Part shown: positions 1 through 6,340 of the stretch, in pieces
Numbering within the stretch: position 1 is the stretch's first letter
Layout: every line of letters begins with the position of its first letter
Origin: Methanosaeta sp. UBA80
GTDB lineage: Archaea; Halobacteriota; Methanosarcinia; Methanotrichales; Methanotrichaceae
Direction of reading: 5' to 3'
Assembly: GCA_002505805.1 (NCBI GenBank)
Contig: DAWB01000165.1
Coordinates: forward strand, 2,050 to 11,599
Length of the DNA stretch: 9,550 bases
Notes under the pieces: model-generated
The model's input: the letters and a program-made list of their open reading frames with translations, nothing else
Databases searched by the model: none
Told to the model about the DNA's origin: nothing
Translations under genes and position numbers: made by a program

Positions 1-1357
1 TGCCACCGGGGCTCATGCCGGGGCTCTCCTGGGCGATGTCCGCCACGATCCCTTCCAGTCCGGAGGGCTGGAGACTCCATCCCACGAGCGGGTGGAGTGC
101 GGCTCCATTCACAAAGCCCACCGGGGGGTTCTATTCATAGACGAGGTCAATACCCTGCGGCCGGAGTCGCAGCAGAGCCTGCTCACTGCTCTGCAGGAGG
201 GGGAGTACCCCATCACCGGCCAGAGTGAGAGAAGCTCTGGGGCGCTGGTCAGAACCGAGCCCGTGCCCTGCAATTTCATTATGATTGCTGCCGGCAACCT
301 GGATGCGGTACAGGGGATGCATCCGGCCCTGCGCTCCCGCATCAAGGGCTACGGCTATGAGGTCTACATGAGGGACAGCATGGACGACACCCTGGATAAC
401 AGGAATAAGCTCATCCACTTTGTGGCTCAGGAGATCGTCCGGGATGGCAAGATCCCCCATTTCACCCGCGATGCCGTGGCCGAGGTCATGCGGGAGGCCA
501 AGAGGCGCTCCGGCAGGAAGGGCCATCTCACCCTTATGCTTCGCGATCTTGGCGGACTGATCCGGGTGGCGGGAGACATAGCCCGATCCAACGGGGCCAG
601 CCTGACAGAGACGGATCACGTGATCCAGGCCAAGAAGATGGCCCGGTCGGTGGAGCAGCAGCTCGCAGACCGCTATATGGAGCGGCGCAAGGACTACAGC
701 ATGTTCCACTCCTCGGGAGACGAGGTGGGAAGGGTCAACGGCCTGGCGGTGATGGGAGACTCGGGAATAGTGCTGCCCATAATGGCCGAGATCACCCCGG
801 CCCAGTCCAAGGAGGAGGGCAAGATCATCGCCACGGGCAAGCTGCAGGAGATCGCCCGGGAGGCGGTGACCAATGTCTCAGTGCTTATCAAGAAATTCCT
901 GGGCGAGGACATCACCAAGAAGGATGTGCATATCCAGTTCATAGGCACATATGAAGGCGTGGAAGGGGACAGCGCCTCCATATCCATTGCCACTGCAGTC
1001 ATCTCGGCCATGGAAGGAGTGCCGGTCAAGCAGACCGTGGCCATGACCGGCTCGCTATCGGTGCGGGGAGATGTCATGCCTGTAGGCGGCGTGACCCAGA
1101 AGATTGAGGCCGCAGCCCAGGCGGGGATCAAGACGGTGCTCATACCCCAGTCCAATATGGGAGATGTGCTTATAGACGAGGCATTCAAGAACAAGATCGA
1201 GATCATTCCCGTCTCCAACATCAGCGAGGTCTTTGAGTATGCCATGATGGGCGGGCAGAGAAACCGGCTGATTGAGAAGCTGAAGTGGTTTGCCCCGGAT
1301 AAGAAGATCGGCATCAGCCTTCCGGAGAGCATTCCCTCCCCCAGCCGGAGCATTTAA
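1..1357 (+). CDS. lonB: Archaeal Lon protease (LonB), C-terminal part
   Basis: ATP-dependent, membrane-anchored serine protease that degrades damaged and regulatory proteins in archaea. The gene enters from the left edge in the frame starting at base 2, and 451 residues are visible. The visible N-terminus has the LonB stretch [16 protein letters not shown], then the Walker B strand GVLFIDE (Asp47, Glu48 of the visible part) and the Arg-containing HPALRSRI segment of the AAA+ module. The protease domain follows, with Ser324 in GDSAS and Lys367 in TQKIEA. Their spacing of 43 residues equals that of known Lon Ser-Lys dyads. Walker A and the two membrane helices that archaeal LonB carries between Walker A and Walker B would lie upstream of the window, so anchoring is inferred from the family. 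A GTG at 92 is an internal codon, not the start. tldD begins four bases after the stop, which suggests co-transcription. Confidence 0.95.
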   Translation, partial: ATGAHAGALLGDVRHDPFQSGGLETPSHERVECGSIHKAHRGVLFIDEVNTLRPESQQSLLTALQEGEYPITGQSERSSGALVRTEPVPCNFIMIAAGNLDAVQGMHPALRSRIKGYGYEVYMRDSMDDTLDNRNKLIHFVAQEIVRDGKIPHFTRDAVAEVMREAKRRSGRKGHLTLMLRDLGGLIRVAGDIARSNGASLTETDHVIQAKKMARSVEQQLADRYMERRKDYSMFHSSGDEVGRVNGLAVMGDSGIVLPIMAEITPAQSKEEGKIIATGKLQEIAREAVTNVSVLIKKFLGEDITKKDVHIQFIGTYEGVEGDSASISIATAVISAMEGVPVKQTVAMTGSLSVRGDVMPVGGVTQKIEAAAQAGIKTVLIPQSNMGDVLIDEAFKNKIEIIPVSNISEVFEYAMMGGQRNRLIEKLKWFAPDKKIGISLPESIPSPSRSI

Positions 1358-1361
1358 AGAA

Positions 1362-2684
1362 ATGTCGGCAGCAGAGTTTTATGACATCCGGGTTCTGCGG
1401 GGCAGCAGGACCAGGATTGTTCTTGACAACGGCAAGCTGGAGGAGATCTCCCAGGCTCCCTTTCAGGGTGCGGCAGTGAGGGCTCTTTTCGGCGGGGCCT
1501 GGGGATTTGTGACCACGGATGCCGTGGATGACCTGGGGCAGGAGATCGAGGCTGCCCGGCAGATGGCCAGAAAGATCGACCGTCAGGAGGATTTTCGCCT
1601 TGCTCCTACGAGGCCGGGAAAGAGCATGGCCCTGCCAGTAAAAAAAGATCCCAGGGACCTCTCTTTAGAGGAGAAGGTGGCTCTTTTGCGGGAGATCGAG
1701 GACGCGGCAAAAGTCGCAGGCGTCTCCTCCACCCAGGCGGTTTATATGGAGGCCGATCTGGATCTCCATTATCAGAGCTCCGAGGGCCTGGACCTGGAGT
1801 CGAAGATGACCCGAATGGGCTTTTATATCACCGCCGTGGCTCAGAGGAACGGCATCTACCAGACCGACGGGGAGGGCCGCTCCGGCGTGGGCGGCCTGGA
1901 GGTTCTGGAAAGGCATGATCCGGTTGCGCTGGCCAGGAGTGTAGGCCAGACAGCCGTGGCCCTGCTGGATGCTGCCGTGCCTAAAGGCGGCCCCTACCCT
2001 GTGATTTTGGATCAGGAGCTGGCCGGGGTCTTTGTGCATGAGGCGGTGGGCCATGCCACGGAGGGGGATATCGTTCTGGAGGGCGACTCCTGCCTGGAGG
2101 GCAAGCTCGGAGAGCAAATCGGCTCGGAGCTTGTGACGGTCAAGGATGATCCCAGTCTGATGCAGAACGGCTACTACCCCTTTGACGATGAGGGAAGCCT
2201 AGCCCAGGAGAGCGTCCTGGTGGAAAAGGGCATTCTGCGCTCCTATCTCAACTCCCGGGAGACGGCGGCCCGCCTGGGAGGCACTCCCAGAAACGCCCGC
2301 TCCGATGGCCTGGACCGGCCTGTGGTCAGGATGAGCAATACCTACATCGCCAACGGCGATTGGAAGCTGGAGGAGATCCTGGAAGAATTAGGAGATGGGG
2401 TCTATCTGGCCGGCAGCCGGGGGGGCCAGGTGAGCACAGGCGAAGGCGTATTCCAGTTCAATGCCAAGAGGGGCTATCTGGTGAAAGACGGCGAAAAGGC
2501 TGGCTTGCTAAGAGATGTCTCCCTCTCCGGGAAGATCCTGGAGACTCTGATGCATGTCAAAGCTGTGGGCAATGACCTCAAGTTCAACTCCGGCCGATGC
2601 GGCAAGGCGGGGCAGCTTGTTCCCGTCAGCGACGGATCGCCGCACCTGCTGGTGGGAGAGGCCACGGTGGGCGGGGCGGGATAG
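1362..2684 (+). CDS. tldD: TldD-family metalloprotease
   Basis: Zinc-dependent TldD/PmbA-family peptidase of 440 residues. In bacteria TldD acts with TldE to process small peptides, with the active site in TldD. Visible catalytic features are HEAVGH (His226, Glu227, His231), matching the family HExxxH motif, and a C-terminal RCGKAGQ segment with Cys413, the likely third zinc ligand. The ending (DGSPHLLVGEATVGG) is the usual family end. ATG 1362 is preferred: it follows the lonB stop by four bases, has GGAG at 1347-1350, and gives a normal family N-terminus. An earlier in-frame ATG at 1290 would overlap lonB by 68 bases and add a low-complexity Arg/Pro extension. No TldE/PmbA partner follows; a T-tract terminator does. 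Its pairing with lonB suggests a shared role in protein turnover, which is inference. Confidence 0.93.
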   Translation: MSAAEFYDIRVLRGSRTRIVLDNGKLEEISQAPFQGAAVRALFGGAWGFVTTDAVDDLGQEIEAARQMARKIDRQEDFRLAPTRPGKSMALPVKKDPRDLSLEEKVALLREIEDAAKVAGVSSTQAVYMEADLDLHYQSSEGLDLESKMTRMGFYITAVAQRNGIYQTDGEGRSGVGGLEVLERHDPVALARSVGQTAVALLDAAVPKGGPYPVILDQELAGVFVHEAVGHATEGDIVLEGDSCLEGKLGEQIGSELVTVKDDPSLMQNGYYPFDDEGSLAQESVLVEKGILRSYLNSRETAARLGGTPRNARSDGLDRPVVRMSNTYIANGDWKLEEILEELGDGVYLAGSRGGQVSTGEGVFQFNAKRGYLVKDGEKAGLLRDVSLSGKILETLMHVKAVGNDLKFNSGRCGKAGQLVPVSDGSPHLLVGEATVGGAG

Positions 2685-2718
2685 ATTCAAGATATCCCAT
2701 GCAAAATCCTCATAAAAA

Positions 2719-2729
2719 TATTTTTTTTT
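2719..2729 (+). terminator. T-tract terminator after tldD
   Basis: A run of nine T (2721-2729) preceded by TA lies 35 bases after the tldD stop, and a pyrimidine-rich stretch follows. Archaeal RNA polymerase terminates at T-rich tracts on the non-template strand without needing a hairpin, and I see no stable hairpin here. It would end the lonB-tldD transcript. Confidence 0.6.
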
Positions 2730-2805
2730 CGGGCCTTAGTCTTTCCCTTCTCAGGGAATCTAACAAAGCATTTTGATTTTCATCCATTAGGGCTGATCCT
2801 TACCC

Positions 2806-2815
2806 AAATACATAT
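2806..2815 (+). promoter_or_regulatory. Possible TATA box for the CMD-family gene
   Basis: AAATACATAT lies in the 165-base gap after tldD. A start of transcription about 25 bases downstream would fall near 2837, just before the candidate starts of the next gene. The TATA match is imperfect and no convincing BRE is visible, so this is a weak call. The T-tract terminator just upstream supports a new transcript beginning here. Confidence 0.35.
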
Positions 2816-2849
2816 TGGCTTTTTAGGGACCGAATAGTAGAGCAGGCCA

Positions 2850-3308
2850 GTGAAGGCGAAAGCAGCAAGAATGGGGCCAACAACATTCGCCCCGATGAAA
2901 CCCGAGAACAAAGCCCTGATCAAGTCCCTCCTGGATCAATCCGATTCCTTAGAGGAGGATATCTACGCCGACTGCGAGCAGATGCTGGGCACTGTGCCCT
3001 TCATCCTGCGAACCATGGCCCGCCGCCCGGAGTTCATGATCTTCTCCGCCCTCAAGGACTTTTATGCATTGCGGCCCAAGAGCCTGGACGCCAGAACGGC
3101 AGAGCTTCTGGCCGTGGCTGCTGCCGCAGCATCCGGTGCAGACAAGTGCCTCAAGGTGCATATGGCTGCGGCATCCCGCGCAGGCGCGAGCCAGGATGAG
3201 ATCTTGGATGCCGTTTTTATAGCGGCCATCATCGGCCAGACCAGGGTGCTGGCTTCGGCCTTGCGAGAGTTCCGGGATTTTGAGGCGAAGCTGGAAAAGC
3301 AGCCTTGA
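2850..3308 (+). CDS. Carboxymuconolactone decarboxylase/AhpD-fold protein
   Basis: Small all-helical AhpD-like protein, up to 152 residues. The family includes decarboxylases and thiol-disulfide or peroxide-defence enzymes; the reaction here cannot be assigned. The core segment runs from AELLAVAAAAASG through DKCLKVHM to the helix DEILDAVFIAAIIGQTRVLA, which is typical of the family. AhpD proteins usually carry a CxxC-xxx-H motif. Here only the second Cys (Cys100) and the His (His104) are present, and the first Cys position is Ala, so classical dithiol chemistry is unlikely. The start is uncertain: GTG 2850, ATG 2871 and ATG 2895 are all in frame with weak ribosome sites, and the conserved part begins near the 2895 start. 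The stop is certain. The next gene follows 104 bases later on the same strand. Confidence 0.82.
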   Translation: MKAKAARMGPTTFAPMKPENKALIKSLLDQSDSLEEDIYADCEQMLGTVPFILRTMARRPEFMIFSALKDFYALRPKSLDARTAELLAVAAAAASGADKCLKVHMAAASRAGASQDEILDAVFIAAIIGQTRVLASALREFRDFEAKLEKQP

Positions 3309-3412
3309 CCCTGGCGGGGGCAGGAAGGGTGCTGCCTCTGGAGACCCGGACCTATTGGCAGGCGGCTCTGATGCGAAAGCTTCATGGCCCACCGCCGCCT
3401 CTCTGAAGGCCG

Positions 3413-3568
3413 ATGGTAGTGGTTCTATGCAATGATGGCGAGATCGAGGTTCCCGACGGCGAGATCTGCCAGATCTGCGGCCAGGAGCTGGAGGAGTTCG
3501 ACGAGGTCACCGGCACGGGCATTCACGGCTACTATCACTGGATCTGCGTCAGCCACTATGATCCCTGA
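3413..3568 (+). CDS. 51-residue Cys/His-rich, probably zinc-binding protein
   Basis: Short ORF opening at the first ATG after an in-frame stop (TGA 3404-3406) and ending TGA at 3566-3568. Its product has CQIC (Cys19, Cys22) followed after about 15 residues by His38 and then HWICVSH (His42, Cys45, His48), with a further Cys6. A CxxC knuckle plus an HxxCxxH cluster is the layout of a small zinc-binding fold, though the exact ligand set is a guess. The middle is acidic (QELEEFDE). GAAGG at 3405-3409 can serve as a rather close ribosome site. It sits between the CMD-family gene and the methyltransferase gene, same strand, probably the same transcript. Without such a cysteine pattern I would not call an ORF this short. 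I do not recognise the family; a regulator or metal-binding adaptor are possibilities only. Confidence 0.6.
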   Translation: MVVVLCNDGEIEVPDGEICQICGQELEEFDEVTGTGIHGYYHWICVSHYDP

Positions 3569-3640
3569 GCAGCATTGCGGCATTATGGTTGAATGTCAAA
3601 AACGATAGGTGATAAACAAATACCAATTAAGGAGATTTGC

Positions 3641-4339
3641 ATGCCCATCCCATCCTGGCAGTATCATGAGCCCGACCATCCCGGCGCAGATTTCGATGCC
3701 ATTGTCGAGGACTACGACCGGAACATGAGAAAGGTTCGAGACGTTGACGGAGAGATCAATGAGGTCCTGGAATTCCTGGATCTGAAGCCAGAGCAGACCG
3801 TTCTGGAGATGGGAACAGGAACCGGGGAGTTCGCTCTGGCCGCTTCCCGGTGGTGTTCAAGAGTCTACGCCGTGGATCTATCCCTGGGGATGCTCAGATA
3901 CGCCCAAAAGAAAGCCGCCGCAAGGGATATCAGCAATGTTGAATTCCTTCCGGGAGGCTTTCTCACCTATGAGCATCACGGCCCTCCCGTGGATGCAGCC
4001 GTTACCCAGATTGCTCTGCACCATCTGCCCGACTTCTGGAAGCAGATTGCCCTGCTCCGCATTGCCGGTCTATTAAAAGAGGGAGGCAGGTTCTGCCTCC
4101 GGGATGTGGTCTACTCTTTTGAGGCGGCAGATTACCAGGCCTATTTCCAGAAGTTCATAGCCCAGGCCTCAATCAGAGGGGGAGACGAATTCGCCCGCAT
4201 CATGGCTGATCATGTAAAAAACGAGTACTCCACCCTGGACTGGATCATGAGAGGGATGATAGAGTGGGCCGGATTTGAGGTAAAAAGCTCCAGGCATAAG
4301 CATGGATTCTTCGGCCTGTATTTTTGCATTAAACTTTAG
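3641..4339 (+). CDS. Class I SAM-dependent methyltransferase
   Basis: Cytosolic methyltransferase of 232 residues; the substrate is not evident. Motif I, the SAM-binding loop, is VLEMGTGTGEF (residues 54-64). The second strand ends in the acidic VYAVD (Asp79), which should bind the SAM ribose, and a motif IV-like strand DAAVTQIALHHL lies at 118-129. A GLLKEGGRFCLRD segment (143-155) is the usual motif VI region. The C-terminal 75 residues form a variable helical region that probably determines substrate. ATG 3641 is chosen over the in-frame ATG 3593 because AAGGAG (3629-3634) lies six bases upstream. The 16 extra residues of the longer form would be polar and non-conserved. The gene is convergent with the permease gene. 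It resembles ubiquinone/cobalamin-type small-molecule methyltransferases in general form only. Confidence 0.88.
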   Translation: MPIPSWQYHEPDHPGADFDAIVEDYDRNMRKVRDVDGEINEVLEFLDLKPEQTVLEMGTGTGEFALAASRWCSRVYAVDLSLGMLRYAQKKAAARDISNVEFLPGGFLTYEHHGPPVDAAVTQIALHHLPDFWKQIALLRIAGLLKEGGRFCLRDVVYSFEAADYQAYFQKFIAQASIRGGDEFARIMADHVKNEYSTLDWIMRGMIEWAGFEVKSSRHKHGFFGLYFCIKL

Positions 4340-4354
4340 CTTCAAGGGTTGCAG

Positions 4355-4394
4355 AGAGATAAGATCAATCGCCTCCCACATTTATCTGATCTCT
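4355..4394. terminator. Imperfect inverted repeat between convergent genes
   Basis: AGAGATAAGAT (4355-4365) and ATCTGATCTCT (4384-4394) pair over 11 positions with one mismatch, separated by 18 bases. The repeat lies between the stops of the methyltransferase (plus) and permease (minus) genes, so it could mark the shared end of the two transcripts. There is no T-tract beside it and archaea do not normally depend on hairpins, so its role in termination is uncertain. Confidence 0.35.
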
Positions 4395-4408
4395 TCGGCT
4401 CAGGGCCA

Positions 4409-5656
4409 TTAGAGAAAGATCCAGTAAACCAGGATGTTCAGAACCGTCAGCGGAGCTCCCACTTTGGCAAACTCCAGGAAGGTTATGGTCTCCCCGCTCT
4501 TCTCCGCATTCTGGATGATGATCACATTGCTGGCGGCTCCCAGGATGAACAGGTTTCCGGCGATGGTGCTTCCTGCCGCCAGGGCCATGAGAGCCTCGGT
4601 GCTGGGATGGACCAGCATGGGCTGGAAGAGGGCCACCAGGGGAACATTGGAGACCAGCTGGCTCATGACCACGCTGAAGGCCAGGATGGCGGGAACGGTT
4701 GCCAGATCGGAATGGGGGCCGGCCAGAAGGGACTGAAAGAATCCCGACCTCCAGACGGCATCCATGAGCACGAACATGGCGGCAAAGAAGATCAGGGTGC
4801 ACCAGTCGATCCCCCGCACCACTTCAGCTCTCCGGCTGCTGAAGAGCAGTACAGGCAGAGCGGAGATCAGGGCGATATAGGTGAGGGGAAAGTCCTCTCC
4901 TATGCCCAAAAGCACTGCTCCCATCTTGGCCAGGATGAGAGCAAAGAGGAGGATGAATGATAGGCGGGACAGGCGGGCTAAATTCGGATCTATAATCTGC
5001 CCTGATTGTATCTGCAACTGCTTTTTCTCAAACTGCCCCGAATAAAACAGTCGCAGCAGGAGATAGGCCAGGATGAGGTTGGCCACTGTGGGCAACATCA
5101 GATGCTGCAAGAAGACCAGGAATGGATTAGAAAGGCCGGAGTTGATGGCTATGAGCAGATTCTGGGGATTTCCTATAGGGCTCATGGCGCTGCCTATGGT
5201 CACGGCAAAGGCCAAGGTGAGAAGGAGCATCTTGGCCGAGATCTTCAGCTCCCGGGAGAAATAGAGCATCAAGGGCGTTCCTATGATGGCCAGGGTGTCA
5301 TTCATGAGCAGGGCGGACAAAAATCCCATAGCAAAAAGGATGAGCAGCACCAGCTGATCCGCATTCCTGGCCCGACCGAAGATGCGGTTGAAGAGATAGA
5401 GCAGGTAGCCGCTCTCCTGCATGGACTGGCCAATGACGAACATAGCGGCCAGAAATATCATCACATCAGGGTTAATGGCCTGAAAAGCCTGCTGGGGAGA
5501 GATCTGACCGGTCAGGAGAACCGCCAGGGCTCCCAGAAGCATGACCTGCCAAATTGACAGCGATCTTCCAACTGCTCCTCTCAGGGCGATGAGCAGGAGG
5601 ACAAGAGCTAAGACCAGTATGGAGATATTTATATCTGCAAATCCGAGCAAGCCCAT
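4409..5656 (-). CDS. ArsB/SLC13-type anion permease
   Basis: Integral membrane transporter of 415 residues in the ion transporter superfamily (ArsB/CitM/SLC13). The substrate could be arsenite, a carboxylate or an inorganic anion, and the sequence does not decide. I see about ten to twelve hydrophobic segments arranged as an inverted duplication. The first half carries MNDTLAIIGTPL (118-129) and SPIGNPQN (159-166). The second half carries SQLVSNVP (332-339) and GSTIAGNLF to GAASN (362-377), the re-entrant Asn/Ser-rich loops that bind the anion in this superfamily. A hydrophilic linker at about 205-230 joins the halves. AGGA lies eight bases before ATG 5656, supporting the start. The gene has its own promoter and a palindrome in its leader, so it is probably a single regulated gene. 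Confidence 0.88.
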   Translation of the reverse strand: MGLLGFADINISILVLALVLLLIALRGAVGRSLSIWQVMLLGALAVLLTGQISPQQAFQAINPDVMIFLAAMFVIGQSMQESGYLLYLFNRIFGRARNADQLVLLILFAMGFLSALLMNDTLAIIGTPLMLYFSRELKISAKMLLLTLAFAVTIGSAMSPIGNPQNLLIAINSGLSNPFLVFLQHLMLPTVANLILAYLLLRLFYSGQFEKKQLQIQSGQIIDPNLARLSRLSFILLFALILAKMGAVLLGIGEDFPLTYIALISALPVLLFSSRRAEVVRGIDWCTLIFFAAMFVLMDAVWRSGFFQSLLAGPHSDLATVPAILAFSVVMSQLVSNVPLVALFQPMLVHPSTEALMALAAGSTIAGNLFILGAASNVIIIQNAEKSGETITFLEFAKVGAPLTVLNILVYWIFL

Positions 5657-5691
5657 TCTCTGTTTCCTGCAATCTCTGGCCGAGCCTTGGA

Positions 5692-5706
5692 GATAAAGGC
5701 TTTATC
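5692..5706. promoter_or_regulatory. Palindromic operator candidate in the permease leader
   Basis: GATAAAGGCTTTATC is a perfect inverted repeat: two 7-base arms around one central base. It lies between the permease promoter (expected start of transcription near 5733) and the permease ATG, at roughly +27 to +41. A dimeric repressor bound here would block elongation or initiation. It could instead form a short RNA hairpin, but the one-base loop makes that unlikely. Confidence 0.5.
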
Positions 5707-5754
5707 CAGGCAATCGAGCCATAGTTTGCGCGGCTCTGCTGATCTCTAAGCCTG

Positions 5755-5769
5755 GTTATATAGTTTTCG
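5755..5769 (-). promoter_or_regulatory. BRE/TATA promoter of the anion permease gene
   Basis: On the minus strand the sequence reads CGAAAACTATATAAC: a purine-rich BRE (5764-5769) directly followed by a TATA box (5755-5763). The expected start of transcription is near 5733, giving a leader of about 77 bases before ATG 5656. This is a strong archaeal promoter match. Confidence 0.7.
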
Positions 5770-5820
5770 TCTTATTTGTTGTGGTGCTGCAAATTCTCCG
5801 GTTCCACTGTGCTCGTCTTC

Positions 5821-5848
5821 TATTAGGCCATCGGCGGGATTATTAGGC
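5821..5848. repeat. TATTAGGC direct repeat, 20-base spacing
   Basis: TATTAGGC occurs at 5821-5828 and again at 5841-5848, so the copies start exactly 20 bases apart, about two helical turns. They lie 50-90 bases upstream of the permease TATA box on the minus strand, where an activator or repressor could bind both copies on one face of the DNA. Two 8-base copies could also be chance. Confidence 0.3.
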
Positions 5849-5851
5849 AAA

Positions 5852-5992
5852 TTAACTCAGAAGTTGTTGAGTGTTCATCGCCAAAAAAGCTTTGCCTGAA
5901 TAGGATCTGAACCCGATAACGCTTTTGGGAATAGCTCTTAGGAATGGTTTATAGTCTACTTCGCTGTCCATCAAATAGACCACATTATTCAT
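5852..5992 (-). CDS. Hypothetical 46-residue protein
   Basis: Short ORF not recognised as any family. The product is soluble-looking, with alternating charged and hydrophobic residues: VVYLMDSEVDYKPFL near the N-terminus, IPKSVIGFRSY in the middle, and FLAMNTQQLLS at the C-terminus. The amino-acid mix looks like real protein, but codons are AT-rich compared with flanking genes. No good ribosome site precedes ATG 5992. A tiny six-codon ORF just upstream ends in a TAA that overlaps this ATG (TAATG), which could allow coupled translation. It follows the 28-codon ORF by 33 bases on the same strand and could share its transcript. It may be a real small gene, a fragment of a lost gene, or chance. 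Confidence 0.35.
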   Translation of the reverse strand: MNNVVYLMDSEVDYKPFLRAIPKSVIGFRSYSGKAFLAMNTQQLLS

Positions 5993-6025
5993 TATAAATG
6001 TGTTAATTTCATTTTGCCTCGATGA

Positions 6026-6112
6026 CTAAGCTCTGGTACACCTTATAGGACAGGCCAGTATCCATGCCGCAATTAGCCAGAGGGCCATCCATGCAATCAC
6101 AAACCTGATCAT
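6026..6112 (-). CDS. Candidate 28-residue one-helix membrane peptide
   Basis: Very short ORF whose product is almost entirely one hydrophobic helix (about residues 3-22, FVIAWMALWLIAAWILACPI, rich in Trp and Ala), then a short basic tail with a second Cys (Cys21 and Cys25). Support comes from its signals: a BRE/TATA box at 6149-6161, a predicted start of transcription near 6127, GGTGAT at 6118-6123 five bases before ATG 6112, and the ATG itself. TGA lies just upstream in frame, so no longer form exists. A competing 51-codon ORF in another frame (6009-6164) covers the same DNA and would engulf this promoter. Both cannot easily be functional. No family is recognised; it may be a membrane microprotein, a toxin-like peptide, or chance. 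Confidence 0.4.
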   Translation of the reverse strand: MIRFVIAWMALWLIAAWILACPIRCTRA

Positions 6113-6128
6113 GGGATATCACCATGAT
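6108..6128 (-). promoter_or_regulatory. Hairpin enclosing the small ORF start site
   Basis: ATCATGG (6108-6114) and CCATGAT (6122-6128) form a perfect 7-base inverted repeat with a 7-base loop. On the minus-strand RNA one arm holds the ATG of the 28-codon ORF, and the GGTGAT ribosome site spans the loop and the other arm. Folding would hide the start site. It is also a possible protein-binding palindrome. Confidence 0.35.
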
Positions 6129-6148
6129 TAATTGTGATGTTTTAGTAT

Positions 6149-6161
6149 CTATATATTTCGC
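6149..6161 (-). promoter_or_regulatory. BRE/TATA promoter upstream of the small ORFs
   Basis: Minus strand reads GCGAAATATATAG: a BRE (6156-6161) directly joined to a TATA box (6149-6155). The predicted start of transcription about 26 bases downstream falls near 6127, leaving a leader of about 15 bases that contains the GGTGAT ribosome site and the ATG at 6112. The pattern matches the permease promoter closely. Confidence 0.5.
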
Positions 6162-6340
6162 CATAGTCCATAGTTCAACTCATTCGAGACCATATAGAAA
6201 CGATCCGTCCTGCTGTTCTTGGTGTATATCAACTACTCTGTCGGGATGGATTTCAGAGATATCTGCTGGTCGGAGGGCCTATAAATGACAATGGCTCCTC
6301 TCTTCCCGCCTTGATTTCATGCCAGTCTTATCGCTGTTGG

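Larger units (their letters stand above)
5770..6340. other. AT-richer interval with only short ORFs
   Basis: About 570 bases between the permease promoter and the HAD gene hold no ORF of usual length, and base composition is clearly AT-richer than the flanking genes. What can be seen, all on the minus strand, is a BRE/TATA box, two short ORFs listed separately, a hairpin at one start codon, and an 8-base direct repeat near the left end. A third ORF of 51 codons (6009-6164) overlaps the 28-codon ORF in another frame. Between about 6180 and 6330 the minus strand has short open stretches in two frames, broken by stops, which could be remains of a lost gene; I could not identify one. No tRNA, transposase or terminal inverted repeats are visible. 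Confidence 0.55.

Noticed and set aside
694..1353. Minus-strand open frame of 219 codons across lonB
   Set aside because: Antisense to the Lon protease domain with its Ser-Lys dyad. The Ser/Thr/Pro/Met-rich product is typical of the reverse strand of a GC-rich gene.
3593..3640. Longer N-terminus for the methyltransferase from ATG 3593
   Set aside because: There is no ribosome site before 3593, while AAGGAG sits six bases before ATG 3641 and would otherwise lie inside the gene by chance.
4349..5557. Long plus-strand open frames opposite the permease gene
   Set aside because: Their products are Gln/Gly/His-rich with no domain or helix pattern. The minus strand gives a clear 415-residue transporter with family motifs, so these are antisense shadows.
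6277..6290. Plus-strand TATA-like CTATAAATG that might drive an antisense RNA into the HAD gene
   Set aside because: No BRE, no ORF of any size downstream, and the same bases read as TATA-like on the other strand. Too weak to list as a promoter.
6180..6330. Possible decayed gene in two minus-strand frames upstream of the small ORFs
   Set aside because: Short protein-like stretches appear in two frames broken by stops, including a segment reading GAIVIYRPSD, but I could not join them into a known family or show one consistent frameshift.
5757..6340. Insertion sequence or CRISPR array in the AT-richer interval
   Set aside because: No terminal inverted repeats, target duplications, transposase motifs or regularly repeated units were found; the only repeat is one 8-base pair of copies.
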